Shown here: positions 15,769-24,574 of the stretch, piece after piece | Layout of the letters: each line of letters begins with the position of its first letter | How positions within the stretch are numbered: position 1 is the first letter of the stretch | The notes under the pieces: model-generated | Seen by the model: only the letters and a program-made list of their open reading frames with translations | The model's database searches: none | Told to the model about the DNA's origin: nothing | Source of the DNA: Ralstonia pickettii DTP0602 | Lineage (GTDB): Bacteria; Pseudomonadota; Gammaproteobacteria; Burkholderiales; Burkholderiaceae | Assembly (NCBI GenBank): GCA_000471925.1 | Contig: CP006667.1 | Location: forward strand, 682,001-746,000 | Length of the DNA stretch: 64,000 bases | Reading direction: 5' to 3' | Translations under genes and position numbers: made by a program

Positions 15769-16629
15769 ATGACCAAGTGGATTCACCGGGCGGGCTTGCT
15801 GCACGCCCATGCGGTCGTGCCGCCGGCACCGGCCGCAGGCATCGACGGGGCTGTCAGCGAAATCAGCAACGGCACTGCCAGCAACGCCATTCAGGCAGAG
15901 CTTATTTTCGACACCATCAGCAACGCGCGCGACCTCGGCGGCCTGGCCGGCGCCGATGGCCGCCGGGTGCGCCACGGCCGGCTGTACCGCAGCGGCAACC
16001 CGGCGCTGGCCAGCGCCGCGGATCTTGACCGGCTGCATGCGCTGGCACTCGACATGGTGGTGGACTTCCGCTCGCCCGGCGAGAAATCGCCCGACGAGGC
16101 TGCCTTCGGCCAGCGCTTCCGCTGGATGGCGGTGCCGGTGCTGGACGGCAGCATGGCGATGGATGTGCTGATGCCGCGCCTGCGCGCCAGCACGCCGGCG
16201 CAGATGGATGCCTTCATGCTGGAGGTCTACCGCGACTTCCCGGGGCGCTACCGCGACGCCTTCGCCGGCTTTATGCGCACCGCGCAGGGCGGCAAGACGC
16301 TGCTGTTCCACTGCACCGCGGGCAAGGACCGCACCGGCTTTGCCTCGCTGCTGCTGCTGGCGGCGCTGGGCGTGGCGCAGGACGACATCCTGGCCAACTA
16401 CCTGGAATCGAACCGGCGCAACGCGCAGTTCAATGAGACGGCGCTGGCGCGCATGGGGCAGCTCGGTGTGCCGGCTGAAGTGATGATGCCGCTGCTGGAA
16501 GTCCGCGCCAGCTATCTCGATGTCTCGGTGCAGGCCATCGAGCAGGGGTGGGGCAGCCTGGACAACTACCTGCGCGACGCGCTGGAGGTCGACGTCGCGC
16601 AGCTGCGCGAACACTACCTGGCCGGCTGA
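15769..16629 (+). CDS. tyrosine-protein phosphatase family protein
   Basis: 286 residues with the P-loop phosphatase signature HCTAGKDRTG: His181, nucleophile Cys182, Arg188. The N-terminal NARDLGG motif and LYRSGN box (residues ~52-75) are typical of the Y_phosphatase3 group of bacterial Tyr/phosphoinositide phosphatases. The general acid is likely an Asp in the preceding loop. No signal peptide is evident, although the first 25 residues are poorly conserved and a later start is possible. It follows the 81-aa gene by 51 bases. The physiological substrate is unknown. Confidence 0.86.
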   Translation: MTKWIHRAGLLHAHAVVPPAPAAGIDGAVSEISNGTASNAIQAELIFDTISNARDLGGLAGADGRRVRHGRLYRSGNPALASAADLDRLHALALDMVVDFRSPGEKSPDEAAFGQRFRWMAVPVLDGSMAMDVLMPRLRASTPAQMDAFMLEVYRDFPGRYRDAFAGFMRTAQGGKTLLFHCTAGKDRTGFASLLLLAALGVAQDDILANYLESNRRNAQFNETALARMGQLGVPAEVMMPLLEVRASYLDVSVQAIEQGWGSLDNYLRDALEVDVAQLREHYLAG

Positions 16630-16793
16630 AGCGCGGCCAGTTCCCCGTCTTGCTGCAACGCGCAAGCGCAATGGGCCAGTATAGGCGACGAATTTATCGT
16701 TGCGATGACGGGCTCGGGCGGCCCGCCGTGCGGCTTCACGCACACCCGTTCGCGGCTTGCAGCACTCCCAGGCGGCTGCTAGGCTTGTTTTAG

Positions 16794-16804
16794 TTGCAAT
16801 GCAA
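16794..16804. promoter_or_regulatory. TTGCA-A-TGCAA palindrome before the DUF3141 gene
   Basis: A perfect 5+1+5 palindrome lies 68 bases upstream of the DUF3141 ATG, next to an AT-richer stretch (GGCTTGTTTTAG). Another TGCAACGCGCAAGCGCAAT stretch lies at 16653-16671. Such GCAA/TTGC repeats are plausible operator sites. No other gene is seen in the 243-base gap 16630-16872. The binding protein is not known from sequence. Confidence 0.35.
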
Positions 16805-16872
16805 CATGCGTCACTCCGGCTGCGCCGACAGCGCGCAAACGCCCGGCAGCGGCGCCAATCGGGGGAAGTGGA

Positions 16873-19257
16873 ATGACCGCACGCATACCCGCCGGGCCGC
16901 CGCAGGGCGGCTCCGCACAAGCACCCTCCACCAGCCAGCCCGCAGGCGCCGCCAATCCGTTCGCGGCATTGGGCCAGCCGGCGCTGGAATACTTCACGGA
17001 CGCCTGGCAGCGCACCGTGCTGCTGCTCGATATCCTGCGCCAGCGCGGCAACGAGTCCGCCGAGCATGAGCGCGAGGGCATGCCGGCCGTGCTGGTGTTC
17101 GAACACGAACTGCTGGCCGACGGCCGCGAACTGCCCGAGCCCGTCAACTACGCGCTGCTGCGCATCGTGCCGCCGGCCGACAGCCCGACCGATCCCGCCA
17201 AGCGCGCCTTCGTGGTGATTGACCCGCGCGCGGGCCACGGCCCCGGCATCGGCGGCTTCAAGACCGACAGCGAGATCGGCATCGCGCTGCGCAGCGGGCA
17301 TCCGTGCTACTTCGTCACCTTCTTCCAGGAGCCCTGCCCGGGGCAGACCATCGAATCGGTGGCGCGCGCCGAGGCCGCCTTCCTGAAGATTGTCGGCGAG
17401 CGCCACCCGGACGCACCGGGCAAGCCCTTCGTGGTCGGCAACTGCCAGGCCGGCTGGGCGCTGATGATCCTGGCCGCGGTCGCGCCCGAGCGCACCGGGC
17501 CGCTGCTGGTGGCGGGCGCGCCGCTGGCGTACTGGTCGGGCGTGCGCGGGCGCAACCCGATGCGCTACAGCGGCGGGCTGCTGGGCGGCTCGTGGCTGGC
17601 CTCGCTGACCGCCGACATGGGCAACGGCCGCTTCGACGGTGCCTGGCTGGTGCAGAACTTCGAGCAGCTCAATCCTGCCAACACGCTGTGGCAGAAGCTT
17701 TACGACGTCTACGCCAAGGCCGATACCGAAGGCCCTCGCTTTCTCGAGTTCGAGCGCTGGTGGGGCGGCCACTTCCTGATGAACCGCGACGAGATCGACT
17801 GGATCGTGCAGAACCTGTTCGTCGGCAACCGGCTGACCGCGGGCGAGGTGCACAGCAGCGACGGCAAGACCGTAGTGGACCTGCGCAACATACGCTCGCC
17901 GGTAATCGTCTTCGCGTCCTGGGGAGACAACATCACGCCGCCGCAGCAGGCGCTGAACTGGATTCCGGACCTGTACCCCACCGACGAGGAACTGGTCGCC
18001 AACGACCAGGTGATCGTCTACTGCCTGCACCCGACCGTGGGCCACCTGGGCATCTTCGTGTCCGCCGGCGTGGCCAACCGCGAGCACAGCGAGCTGTTCT
18101 GCGCGCTGGACCTGATCGACGTGCTGCCGCCGGGCCTGTACGAGGCCAGGATCGAGGATGTCGCCCCCGACCTGCCGCACCGCGACCTGGTCGAAGGGCG
18201 CTACCTGATCCGCTTCGAGCGCCGTAGCGTGGCCGACATCCTGGCGCTGGACGATGGCCGTGACGATGAGCGCCCCTTCGAGGTGGTGCGCCGCGTGGCC
18301 GAGATCAACCAGCATATCTACGACACCTTCGTTTCGCCGTGGGTGCGCGCGATGTCCAATGAATTCAGCGCGCAATGGATGCGCGCGCTGCACCCCGCGC
18401 GGCTGGAGCGCGCGGTGGCGACCGACATGAACCCGTGGATGTCCTGGATCGGCGCGATGGCGCCGATGGTGCGCGCGAACCGCACGCAGGTATCGCCGGA
18501 CAACCCGTTGCTGACGATGGAGAAGGCGGCCTCGGCGCAGATCATCAGCGCGCTCGATCAGTTCCGCGATGCACGCGACGCGTGGTACGAGCGGGCCTTC
18601 GAGGCGATCTACGGCTCGCCGGTGATGGCGGCGCTGGTGGGCCTGCGCGCGCAGGTGCCGGTCAACGTGGAATCGCCCGTCACCGTGGCGCTGCGCAGGG
18701 AGCTGGCGGAGCGCCGGCTGAGCGATGCCGAGGCGTCGATCGGGCAGGGCGGCCCGCTGGAAGCCTTCGTGCGCGTGCTGGCCTATGTGGCCGACCGCCC
18801 GAGTTCCATCGAGGAACGCCCCTTCAACCTGCTGCGCCGCATGGCACGCGAGCAGCCCGAGGGCGCGTGGCATGCCGACCTGGTGACCTTCAAGGCAGCA
18901 GTGCGCCAGCAGAGCTTTATCGTGCGGCTCGATCCGAAGCGGGCGATCCAGGCGTTGCCGGCGCTGGTGCCGGATCGCGACACGCGCCGCAGGCTGATGA
19001 TGGCGGCGCATCGCGTGATGACGGTCAACGGCCCGCTGGATGGCGAGCGGCTGGCGCGCTATCGCGAGGTCGCCGAGGTGATGGGCACCGGGCATGCGCC
19101 GGAGGTTGCGGATAATGCCGGGCGTGCCGACGCAGCGGAGGGCGCGCAGGATGCGGTGCTGCCCGACGAGCACCCGCAGGCCGGCAAGCCGCAGGCCTCG
19201 CGCGCGGTGCCGCCGCGCAAGCCGGCTGCGGGCACACCGCCACGGCCACGCAATTGA
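16873..19257 (+). CDS. DUF3141 alpha/beta hydrolase, PHA-synthase-like
   Basis: 794 residues. The central region (~90-420) is an alpha/beta hydrolase related to polyhydroxyalkanoate synthases, with a Cys nucleophile elbow VGNCQAGW (Cys191), Asp352 in SWGDNITPP and His391 in TVGHLGIF, a full Cys-Asp-His triad as in PhaC. N- and C-terminal extensions (the latter ~350 residues, ending in a Pro/Arg-rich tail) are characteristic of DUF3141. GGGGAAG precedes the ATG. It is followed after 50 bases by fabI, suggesting an operon joining an acyl-transferring hydrolase and an enoyl-ACP reductase. Whether it polymerises hydroxyacyl-CoA or acts on another thioester is unproven. Confidence 0.83.
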   Translation: MTARIPAGPPQGGSAQAPSTSQPAGAANPFAALGQPALEYFTDAWQRTVLLLDILRQRGNESAEHEREGMPAVLVFEHELLADGRELPEPVNYALLRIVPPADSPTDPAKRAFVVIDPRAGHGPGIGGFKTDSEIGIALRSGHPCYFVTFFQEPCPGQTIESVARAEAAFLKIVGERHPDAPGKPFVVGNCQAGWALMILAAVAPERTGPLLVAGAPLAYWSGVRGRNPMRYSGGLLGGSWLASLTADMGNGRFDGAWLVQNFEQLNPANTLWQKLYDVYAKADTEGPRFLEFERWWGGHFLMNRDEIDWIVQNLFVGNRLTAGEVHSSDGKTVVDLRNIRSPVIVFASWGDNITPPQQALNWIPDLYPTDEELVANDQVIVYCLHPTVGHLGIFVSAGVANREHSELFCALDLIDVLPPGLYEARIEDVAPDLPHRDLVEGRYLIRFERRSVADILALDDGRDDERPFEVVRRVAEINQHIYDTFVSPWVRAMSNEFSAQWMRALHPARLERAVATDMNPWMSWIGAMAPMVRANRTQVSPDNPLLTMEKAASAQIISALDQFRDARDAWYERAFEAIYGSPVMAALVGLRAQVPVNVESPVTVALRRELAERRLSDAEASIGQGGPLEAFVRVLAYVADRPSSIEERPFNLLRRMAREQPEGAWHADLVTFKAAVRQQSFIVRLDPKRAIQALPALVPDRDTRRRLMMAAHRVMTVNGPLDGERLARYREVAEVMGTGHAPEVADNAGRADAAEGAQDAVLPDEHPQAGKPQASRAVPPRKPAAGTPPRPRN

Positions 19258-19307
19258 GCGCCTGCAAATGCGTACTCATCGCGCCTGATGTCATCCCGGA
19301 GCCAGCC

Positions 19308-20087
19308 ATGGTCAACGTATCCAATCCGCCGCTTGACGGCGCCCGTGTGCTGGTGGTCGGCGTGGCCAATGCCGAGTCGATCGCGTGGGGCTGCGCAAAA
19401 GCGTTTCGCGAACTCGGCGCGCAGGTCGCCATGACCTATCTGAACGACAAGGCCTATCCGCACGTGGCGCCGCTGGCCGAGGCCGTGCAGGCGCCGATCC
19501 TGATGCCGCTCAATGTGGAAGACGCCGGGCAGATGGAGGCGCTGTTCGCACGCATCCAAAGCGTGTGGGGCGGCCTCGACTCGGTGGTGCATTCGGTCGC
19601 GTTCGCGCCCAGGGCCGACCTGCAGGGCGGCCTGCTGAACTCGTCGGCCGAGGGATTCGCGCGCGCCATGGATATCTCGTGCCACTCGTTCATCCGCATG
19701 GCGCGCCATGCGGTGCCGCTGATGAAGGAAGGCGGCACGCTGTTCGCAATGAGCTATGAAGGCGCCAACCGCGTGGTGCCCAACTACGACCTGATGGGGC
19801 CGGTCAAGGCCGCGCTGGAAGCGAGCTGCCGCTACCTGGCGCATGAGCTGGGACCGAAGGGCATCCGCGTCCACGCGATCTCGCCGGGGCCGCTGAAGAC
19901 CCGCGCGGCGTCGGGGCTGAAGGACTTCGACCTGCTGCTGGCCGAAGCCGCCGGCCGCGCGCCGCTGGGCGAGCTGGTCGACATCATGGATGTGGGCTTC
20001 GCCACCGCCTACCTGGCCACGCCGTATGCACGCCGCATCTCCGGCAATACGGTGTATGTGGATGGCGGCGTGCACATCATGGCATAG
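19308..20087 (+). CDS. fabI: enoyl-[acyl-carrier-protein] reductase, FabI type
   Basis: 259 residues, SDR superfamily, FabI branch: the N-terminal nucleotide loop GVANAESIAWG, VHSVAFAPRADLQGG in the middle, catalytic Tyr160-x6-Lys167 (NYDLMGPVKAALE) and the ISPGPLKTRAASGL substrate loop. It would reduce enoyl thioesters with NAD(P)H in fatty-acid synthesis. CGGAG lies eight bases upstream of the ATG. Given its place after the DUF3141 gene, this may be a specialised second copy rather than the housekeeping enzyme; that is inference. Confidence 0.88.
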   Translation: MVNVSNPPLDGARVLVVGVANAESIAWGCAKAFRELGAQVAMTYLNDKAYPHVAPLAEAVQAPILMPLNVEDAGQMEALFARIQSVWGGLDSVVHSVAFAPRADLQGGLLNSSAEGFARAMDISCHSFIRMARHAVPLMKEGGTLFAMSYEGANRVVPNYDLMGPVKAALEASCRYLAHELGPKGIRVHAISPGPLKTRAASGLKDFDLLLAEAAGRAPLGELVDIMDVGFATAYLATPYARRISGNTVYVDGGVHIMA

Positions 20088-20166
20088 GGCCTCGAACCAA
20101 CGCGGAATCGGATTACCATAGCCGCGTTTCCCACTTCTTCGCGGCGCCTGCGGGCGCCTCGCAACC

Positions 20167-20961
20167 ATGCTCGAACTCCAGGGAGCCATCTGGTTCCGCT
20201 CCGGCTCGCAAGACTGGGGCGGCAAGGACCGCATCGCGCTGCTCGCCGCGATCGGCGAACAAGGCTCGATCACCGCGGCCGCGCGCGCCGTCGGCATCAG
20301 CTACAAGGCCGCATGGGATGCCATCGACGCGATGAACAACAGCGCCGGCGAGCCGCTGGTGGTGCGCGCCGCCGGCGGCAAGGGCGGCGGCGGCACGCGG
20401 CTGACCGCGCGCGGCGAGCAACTGATCCGCACCTATCGTGCGCTCGAGGATGAGCACCGGCGCTTTCTTGCGCAGCTGTCCCGGCTGGGCGAAGGTGCGG
20501 CCGAAGATATCCATCTGATGAGGAGGATGATGATCAAGACCAGTGCGAGGAACAAGCTGTTCGGGCGCGTTGCCAGCGTGCGCGGCGGCGCGGTCAATGA
20601 CGAGGTTGTGCTGGAGTTGCCTGGCGGGCAGCGGGTGGTTGCCACCATTACGCATGAGAGTGTCGAGACGCTGGAACTGGCTGAAGGTGTCGAAGCGTTT
20701 GCGCTGATCAAGGCGTCTTCGGTGCTGGTGGGGTTGCCGGATCCGGGGATGCGGTTGTCGGCGCGCAATCAGTTGCCTGGGGTGGTGTCGCGGGTGATGC
20801 CGGGGGCAGTGAATGCCGAGGTGGTGATCGAGCTGGATGGTGGCGGGACGATTGCGGCGATCGTGACCAATGGGAGCGTGGAGGCGTTGGGGCTGCAGGT
20901 GGGTTTGCCTGCGGTGGCGTTGTTCAAGGCCTCTAGTGTGATTCTGGGCGTGGTGGGGTAG
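20167..20961 (+). CDS. modE: molybdate-responsive regulator ModE
   Basis: 264 residues: an N-terminal ModE winged helix (~1-110, with GEQGSITAAARAVGISYKAAWDAI and the GGKGGGGTRLT wing) followed by two Mop/TOBE molybdate-binding domains (~127-193 and ~198-263, each beginning SARN and containing VVLELPGG- or VVIELDGG-type strands). This is the full-length ModE layout: it binds molybdate and represses molybdate uptake genes. modABC with a matching box lies 1.3 kb downstream on the other strand. No clear ribosome binding site. The last 80 codons are unusually rich in G-ending choices, as in fdsD. Confidence 0.93.
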   Translation: MLELQGAIWFRSGSQDWGGKDRIALLAAIGEQGSITAAARAVGISYKAAWDAIDAMNNSAGEPLVVRAAGGKGGGGTRLTARGEQLIRTYRALEDEHRRFLAQLSRLGEGAAEDIHLMRRMMIKTSARNKLFGRVASVRGGAVNDEVVLELPGGQRVVATITHESVETLELAEGVEAFALIKASSVLVGLPDPGMRLSARNQLPGVVSRVMPGAVNAEVVIELDGGGTIAAIVTNGSVEALGLQVGLPAVALFKASSVILGVVG

Positions 20962-21002
20962 CGCGCCGAGTCGAGCCCAGAGTCATCGCCTGCCGGCGGT
21001 TT

Positions 21003-21049
21003 GCTCCCCTCTCCCGCATGCGGGGAGAAGGGCAGGGGGAGAGGGCAGG
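21003..21049. repeat. GC-rich intergenic inverted repeat
   Basis: The segment GCTCCCCTCTCCCGCATG and the following CGGGGAGAAGGGCAGGGGGAG fold on themselves around GCATGC. It is of the 'ctccc...ggggag' type common between genes in GC-rich proteobacteria and lies between the modE stop and the exporter gene. It may serve as a terminator-like or repetitive element. The rest of the 185-base gap contains an AT-richer run with CAATAATAAGC and seven A residues, the probable exporter promoter. Confidence 0.6.
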
Positions 21050-21146
21050 CCTTAGGGAAGCACGACAAGCCTCAAGATGCTGCAACGAGCGGCGCAAGGG
21101 TTGCATGCAATAATAAGCACCCAAAAAAACAGCCGTTCCACAACCA

Positions 21147-21746
21147 ATGCATGCCGCCCTGGCCGGCTTCTCCCTCGGCCTTTCCCTGATCCTTGCCATC
21201 GGTTCCCAGAATGCCTTCGTACTGCGGCAAGGGCTGCGGCGCGAGCATGTGTTCTGGGTAAGCTTGGTGTGCGCACTCTCGGATGCGCTGCTGATCCTGC
21301 TGGGCGTGTCCGGCTTTGCCGTGATGATCCGCAAGCTGCCGTGGCTGGATACGGCGATGCGCTATGGCGGCGCGGCCTTCCTGATCTGGTATGGCGCGCG
21401 CAGTTTCCTGGCGGCGTGGCGCTCGAACGCGGTGCTGGACCCGAGCGATGCCGCACCGCGCCCGCTGGGCGCGACGCTGGCGGTGTGCCTGGCATTCACC
21501 TGGCTCAATCCCCACGTGTACCTCGACACGGTGATGCTGATCGGCTCGGTGTCGACGCAGTTCGCCGGACATGCGATGGAATTCGCCGCGGGCGCGATGA
21601 CCGCCTCGTTCCTGTTCTTCTTTTCGCTGGGCTATGGCGCGGCGCTGCTGCGGCCGGTGTTTGCGCGGCCGCGCGCGTGGCAGGTGCTGGAAGTGGTGAT
21701 CGGCGTCACCATGTGGGTGATTGCCGCGCGCCTGCTGCTCGGCTGA
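21147..21746 (+). CDS. LysE/ArgO family amino-acid exporter
   Basis: 199 residues with about six membrane segments and the LysE-family signature GSQNAFVLRQGLRREH near the N-terminus and FTWLNPHVYLDT in the middle. The family exports basic amino acids such as arginine or lysine. Length and motifs fit ArgO more than RhtB. The start gives the first membrane helix at once; no strong ribosome binding site precedes it. The CYTH gene begins 16 bases after its stop, on the same strand, so both may be cotranscribed although no functional link is evident. Confidence 0.88.
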   Translation: MHAALAGFSLGLSLILAIGSQNAFVLRQGLRREHVFWVSLVCALSDALLILLGVSGFAVMIRKLPWLDTAMRYGGAAFLIWYGARSFLAAWRSNAVLDPSDAAPRPLGATLAVCLAFTWLNPHVYLDTVMLIGSVSTQFAGHAMEFAAGAMTASFLFFFSLGYGAALLRPVFARPRAWQVLEVVIGVTMWVIAARLLLG

Positions 21747-21762
21747 TTGCACGGAGACCTGT

Positions 21763-22299
21763 ATGCCAAGAAACGTAGAGATCAAGGCCCGCATCGACAG
21801 CGTAGAGACCGTGCTACCTCGCGCTGCGGCACTGGCCGATCAAGGTCCCGAATACATCCGCCAGGATGATACCTTCTTCCAGTGCGCCAACGGGCGGCTC
21901 AAACTGCGCGAGTTCGCACCCGACCATGGCGAGCTGATCTTCTACGCGCGCGCTGACGAGGCTGGCCCCAAGGAGAGCTTCTACATCCTGTCGCCGACGC
22001 GTTCCCCCGATACGTTGCGCGCCGCGCTGGCCGCCGCGCATGGCGAAGGCGGACGCGTGCGCAAGCTGCGCACGCTCTACCTGGCCGGCCGCACGCGCGT
22101 CCACCTGGACAGGGTCGAGGCGCTGGGCGATTTCCTGGAGCTGGAAGTGGTGCTGGCCGACGAGGAACGCGTGGAGGACGGCGTGGCCGAGGCGCACGCG
22201 CTGCTGGCGCGGCTCGGCATCCCGGCGTCGAACCTGATCGAAGGCGCCTACGTCGACCTGCTGCGCGCTCAGGCCATGCGCGCCGACACCGGCGCGTAG
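21763..22299 (+). CDS. CYTH-domain protein (class IV adenylate cyclase / triphosphatase type)
   Basis: 178 residues of the CYTH superfamily, which forms an eight-stranded tunnel acting on triphosphates. It begins with the family's EIKAR motif (residues 5-9, the ExExK-like strand), and contains RLKLREF, RTLYL and RVHLDRVEALGDFLELEVVL, all typical of the CyaB/class IV adenylate cyclase branch. ACGGAG precedes the ATG. Its 3' end overlaps the 3' end of modC on the opposite strand by 31 bases. Whether it makes cAMP or hydrolyses (thio)triphosphates cannot be told. Confidence 0.85.
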   Translation: MPRNVEIKARIDSVETVLPRAAALADQGPEYIRQDDTFFQCANGRLKLREFAPDHGELIFYARADEAGPKESFYILSPTRSPDTLRAALAAAHGEGGRVRKLRTLYLAGRTRVHLDRVEALGDFLELEVVLADEERVEDGVAEAHALLARLGIPASNLIEGAYVDLLRAQAMRADTGA

Positions 22300-22991
22300 A
22301 CCGGCGGATGTTGGCGGCTGGTGCCGCTGCCGAAGATGCGGCCTTCGCGGATTTCCAGCACGTGGTCGCCCAGGGCCTCCACGTCGGCGGGATCGTGCGA
22401 GATCACCAGCATCGGCACATCGAGGCTGGCCTGCAGCGCGCGCAGCTCGGCGCGCATGCGTGCGCGCAGCGCGGGATCCAGCGCGGAGAAGGGTTCGTCC
22501 AGCAGCACGATATCCGGCTGCGCCACCAGCGCGCGCGCCAGCGCCACGCGCTGTTTCTGGCCGCCGGAGATCTCGGCGGGATAGTTGCCGACGATATCGG
22601 CCAGGCCGAAGGCATCGATCCAGCGCTGTGCTTCCGGGTGCATCGCAGCGCGGCGCGGGTTGCGCCAGCCGCGCGACAGGCCGAAGGCGATGTTCTGCCT
22701 GACGGTCAGGTGCGGGAACAGCGCATATTCCTGGAACAGGTAGGCCACGCGGCGGTCTTGCGGCCGTATGTCGATGCCCGCCTCAGCATCGAACAGCGTG
22801 CGTCCGTTCAGCACGATGCGGCCGCTGTCGGGCGCCAGCAGGCCGGCAATGGCGCGCAGCGTCAGGCTCTTGCCCGCTCCCGAGGGGCCGAACAGCGCGA
22901 TGCGGTGGCTCGCCGAATCGAAATCGATATCCAGCGCGAAATGCCGGTCGGCCGACACCATCTGCTTGCGGATGCTGACATGCATGCTCAT
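22269..22991 (-). CDS. modC: molybdate ABC transporter ATPase ModC (short form)
   Basis: 240 residues: Walker A GPSGAGKS (35-42), Q-loop YLFQEYALFPH, signature ISGGQKQR, Walker B DIVLLDEP and H-loop VISHD. It powers molybdate import through ModB. It ends shortly after the nucleotide-binding domain, lacking the ~100-residue C-terminal Mop/TOBE domain of the enterobacterial protein. The start overlaps nothing; modB ends nine bases upstream. Convergent overlap of 31 bases with the CYTH gene. An alternative start two codons later (22985) is equally possible. Confidence 0.9.
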   Translation of the reverse strand: MSMHVSIRKQMVSADRHFALDIDFDSASHRIALFGPSGAGKSLTLRAIAGLLAPDSGRIVLNGRTLFDAEAGIDIRPQDRRVAYLFQEYALFPHLTVRQNIAFGLSRGWRNPRRAAMHPEAQRWIDAFGLADIVGNYPAEISGGQKQRVALARALVAQPDIVLLDEPFSALDPALRARMRAELRALQASLDVPMLVISHDPADVEALGDHVLEIREGRIFGSGTSRQHPPVYAPVSARMA

Positions 22992-22999
22992 GGTGCGGC

Positions 23000-23713
23000 T
23001 CAGCGGAAGACACGAGGGCGCAGGCGCCGGCGTTCGTAAAGGTGGGCGGGATTGCGCGCGGCCGCCGGCACCAGCCGCCCCGCGACCACCAGCAAGAGCA
23101 CGCAGGTGACCGAGGTCACCAGTACCAGCAGGTTGGCGGTGTTGTCGTCGCCGGCCTGCACGGCTTCATAGATGGCCACCGACAGCGTCTGCGTGCGCCC
23201 GGGCAGGTTGCCCGCGATCATCAGCGTCGCGCCGAACTCGCCCAGCGCCCGCGCAAAGGCCAGCAGCACGCCGGCGATGATGCCGCGCGCGGCCAGCGGC
23301 AGCGTGACGCGGAAGAAGATGCCGGCCTCGGGCACGCCCAGCACGCGTGCGGCATTTTCCAATTGATGATCCACGCCTTCAAACGCGGCGCGCGCGGACT
23401 TGAGCACCAGCGGGAAGGCGACGATGGTGGAGGCCAGCACCGCGCCCTGCCAGGTGAAGACCAGTTCGATGCCCAGCCGCGCCAGCCACTCGCCAAATAC
23501 GCCACGCCGGCCCACCAGCACCAGCAGGTAGTAGCCCAGCACGGTGGGCGGCAGCACCAGCGGCAGCGTCAGCACCGCATCGACCACGTCGCGCAGGGGC
23601 GAGCGCCAGCGCGCCAGCGCCCACGCCGCGCCGACGCCGAGCACGGCGTTCAGCGCGGTGGCCCAGCCAGCCACCTTCAGCGACAGCAGCAGCGGTACCC
23701 AGACGGCGTCCAT
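23000..23713 (-). CDS. modB: molybdate ABC transporter permease ModB
   Basis: 237 residues with about five to six membrane helices and the cytoplasmic EAA loop that contacts the ATPase (ENAARVLGVPEAGIFFRVTLP). GEFGATLMIAGNLPG in the second half is a strong ModB signature. It lies between modA (18 bases upstream) and modC (8 bases downstream) in one operon read from the ModE box at 24575. Confidence 0.93.
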   Translation of the reverse strand: MDAVWVPLLLSLKVAGWATALNAVLGVGAAWALARWRSPLRDVVDAVLTLPLVLPPTVLGYYLLVLVGRRGVFGEWLARLGIELVFTWQGAVLASTIVAFPLVLKSARAAFEGVDHQLENAARVLGVPEAGIFFRVTLPLAARGIIAGVLLAFARALGEFGATLMIAGNLPGRTQTLSVAIYEAVQAGDDNTANLLVLVTSVTCVLLLVVAGRLVPAAARNPAHLYERRRLRPRVFR

Positions 23714-23731
23714 GGTGCGCGGGTTGCGTGG

Positions 23732-24514
23732 TCAGGGCTTCTGGAAGCCGTAGCGCGACAGGATCGCCTGGCCTTCGGGCGAGGCGACGTAGTCGACGAA
23801 CTGCGCGGCTTCCTTCTGCTGGCGCGACTGGCTGGTGACGGCGATGGGATAGGTCACCGGCGTGCGGCTCGGCACGCGCACGGCGACCCTGACCTTGTCC
23901 GGCATCACCGCTGCATCGGTGGCGAAGACAAAGCCGGCTTCGACCTCGCCGCGCGCCACGTAGTCCAGGCTCTGGCGCACGTTCTGCGCCGGCACGCCCT
24001 TGGCGGTGACGGCATCCCACAGCCCGGCCGCTTCCAGCGCGCCGCGCGTGTAGCGGCCCACCGGCACCGATGCCGGGTTGCCATAGGCGATGCGCTTGAC
24101 CTCGGGGCGCATCAGGTCCTGCAGCGAGCCGATCGCCAGCTTGCTGTCCGATGGCACGATCAGTACCACCTGGTTGGTGGCAAAGTTGCGGCGCGAGGCC
24201 GGGGCGATCACCTTCTCGGCCTCGGCCTTGTTCATCGCTTCCTGGTCGGCGGAGGCGAACACATCGGCCGGCGCGCCCTTGACGATCTGCTGCATCAGCA
24301 CGTCCGAGGCGCCGAAGTTGAGCACCACCTGCGTGCCGGGATGGGCGCGCTGGTACGACTCGGCCAGCGACTTGAAGGCGTTGGTCAGGCTGGAGGCGGC
24401 GGAGACCACCAGGTCGGCGCCGAAGGCGGGCGGGGCGGCGAGGGCCAGCGCGGCGGCGGCGCCCGCCAGCAGGCGCGGCAGCATCCCGCAGCGGCGGGAA
24501 CGGAAAGCGGACAT
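23732..24514 (-). CDS. modA: molybdate-binding protein ModA
   Basis: 260 residues with a Sec signal peptide (Arg-rich start, hydrophobic LLAGAAAALALAAPPAFGA, cleavage likely after AFGA around residue 32). The mature part begins DLVVSAASSLTNAFKSL, with the Ser residues that hold the oxyanion, followed by GASDVLMQQI and ASADQEAM. It captures molybdate in the periplasm for ModBC. The start at 24514 is set by AAGGA six bases upstream and by signal-peptide position; the open frame upstream covers the promoter and is rejected. Confidence 0.93.
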   Translation of the reverse strand: MSAFRSRRCGMLPRLLAGAAAALALAAPPAFGADLVVSAASSLTNAFKSLAESYQRAHPGTQVVLNFGASDVLMQQIVKGAPADVFASADQEAMNKAEAEKVIAPASRRNFATNQVVLIVPSDSKLAIGSLQDLMRPEVKRIAYGNPASVPVGRYTRGALEAAGLWDAVTAKGVPAQNVRQSLDYVARGEVEAGFVFATDAAVMPDKVRVAVRVPSRTPVTYPIAVTSQSRQQKEAAQFVDYVASPEGQAILSRYGFQKP

Positions 24515-24574
24515 CGGGAATCCTTGGGAAGCTCTGGCCAGCGGCGCCGTGGGGGCGGCCGCTGGAGTGTCAGG

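Noticed and set aside
15481..19173. A 1230-codon open frame on the minus strand across the phosphatase and DUF3141 genes
   Set aside because: Shadow frame of two well-supported plus-strand genes; it also runs through their intergenic region and has no start signal or domain.
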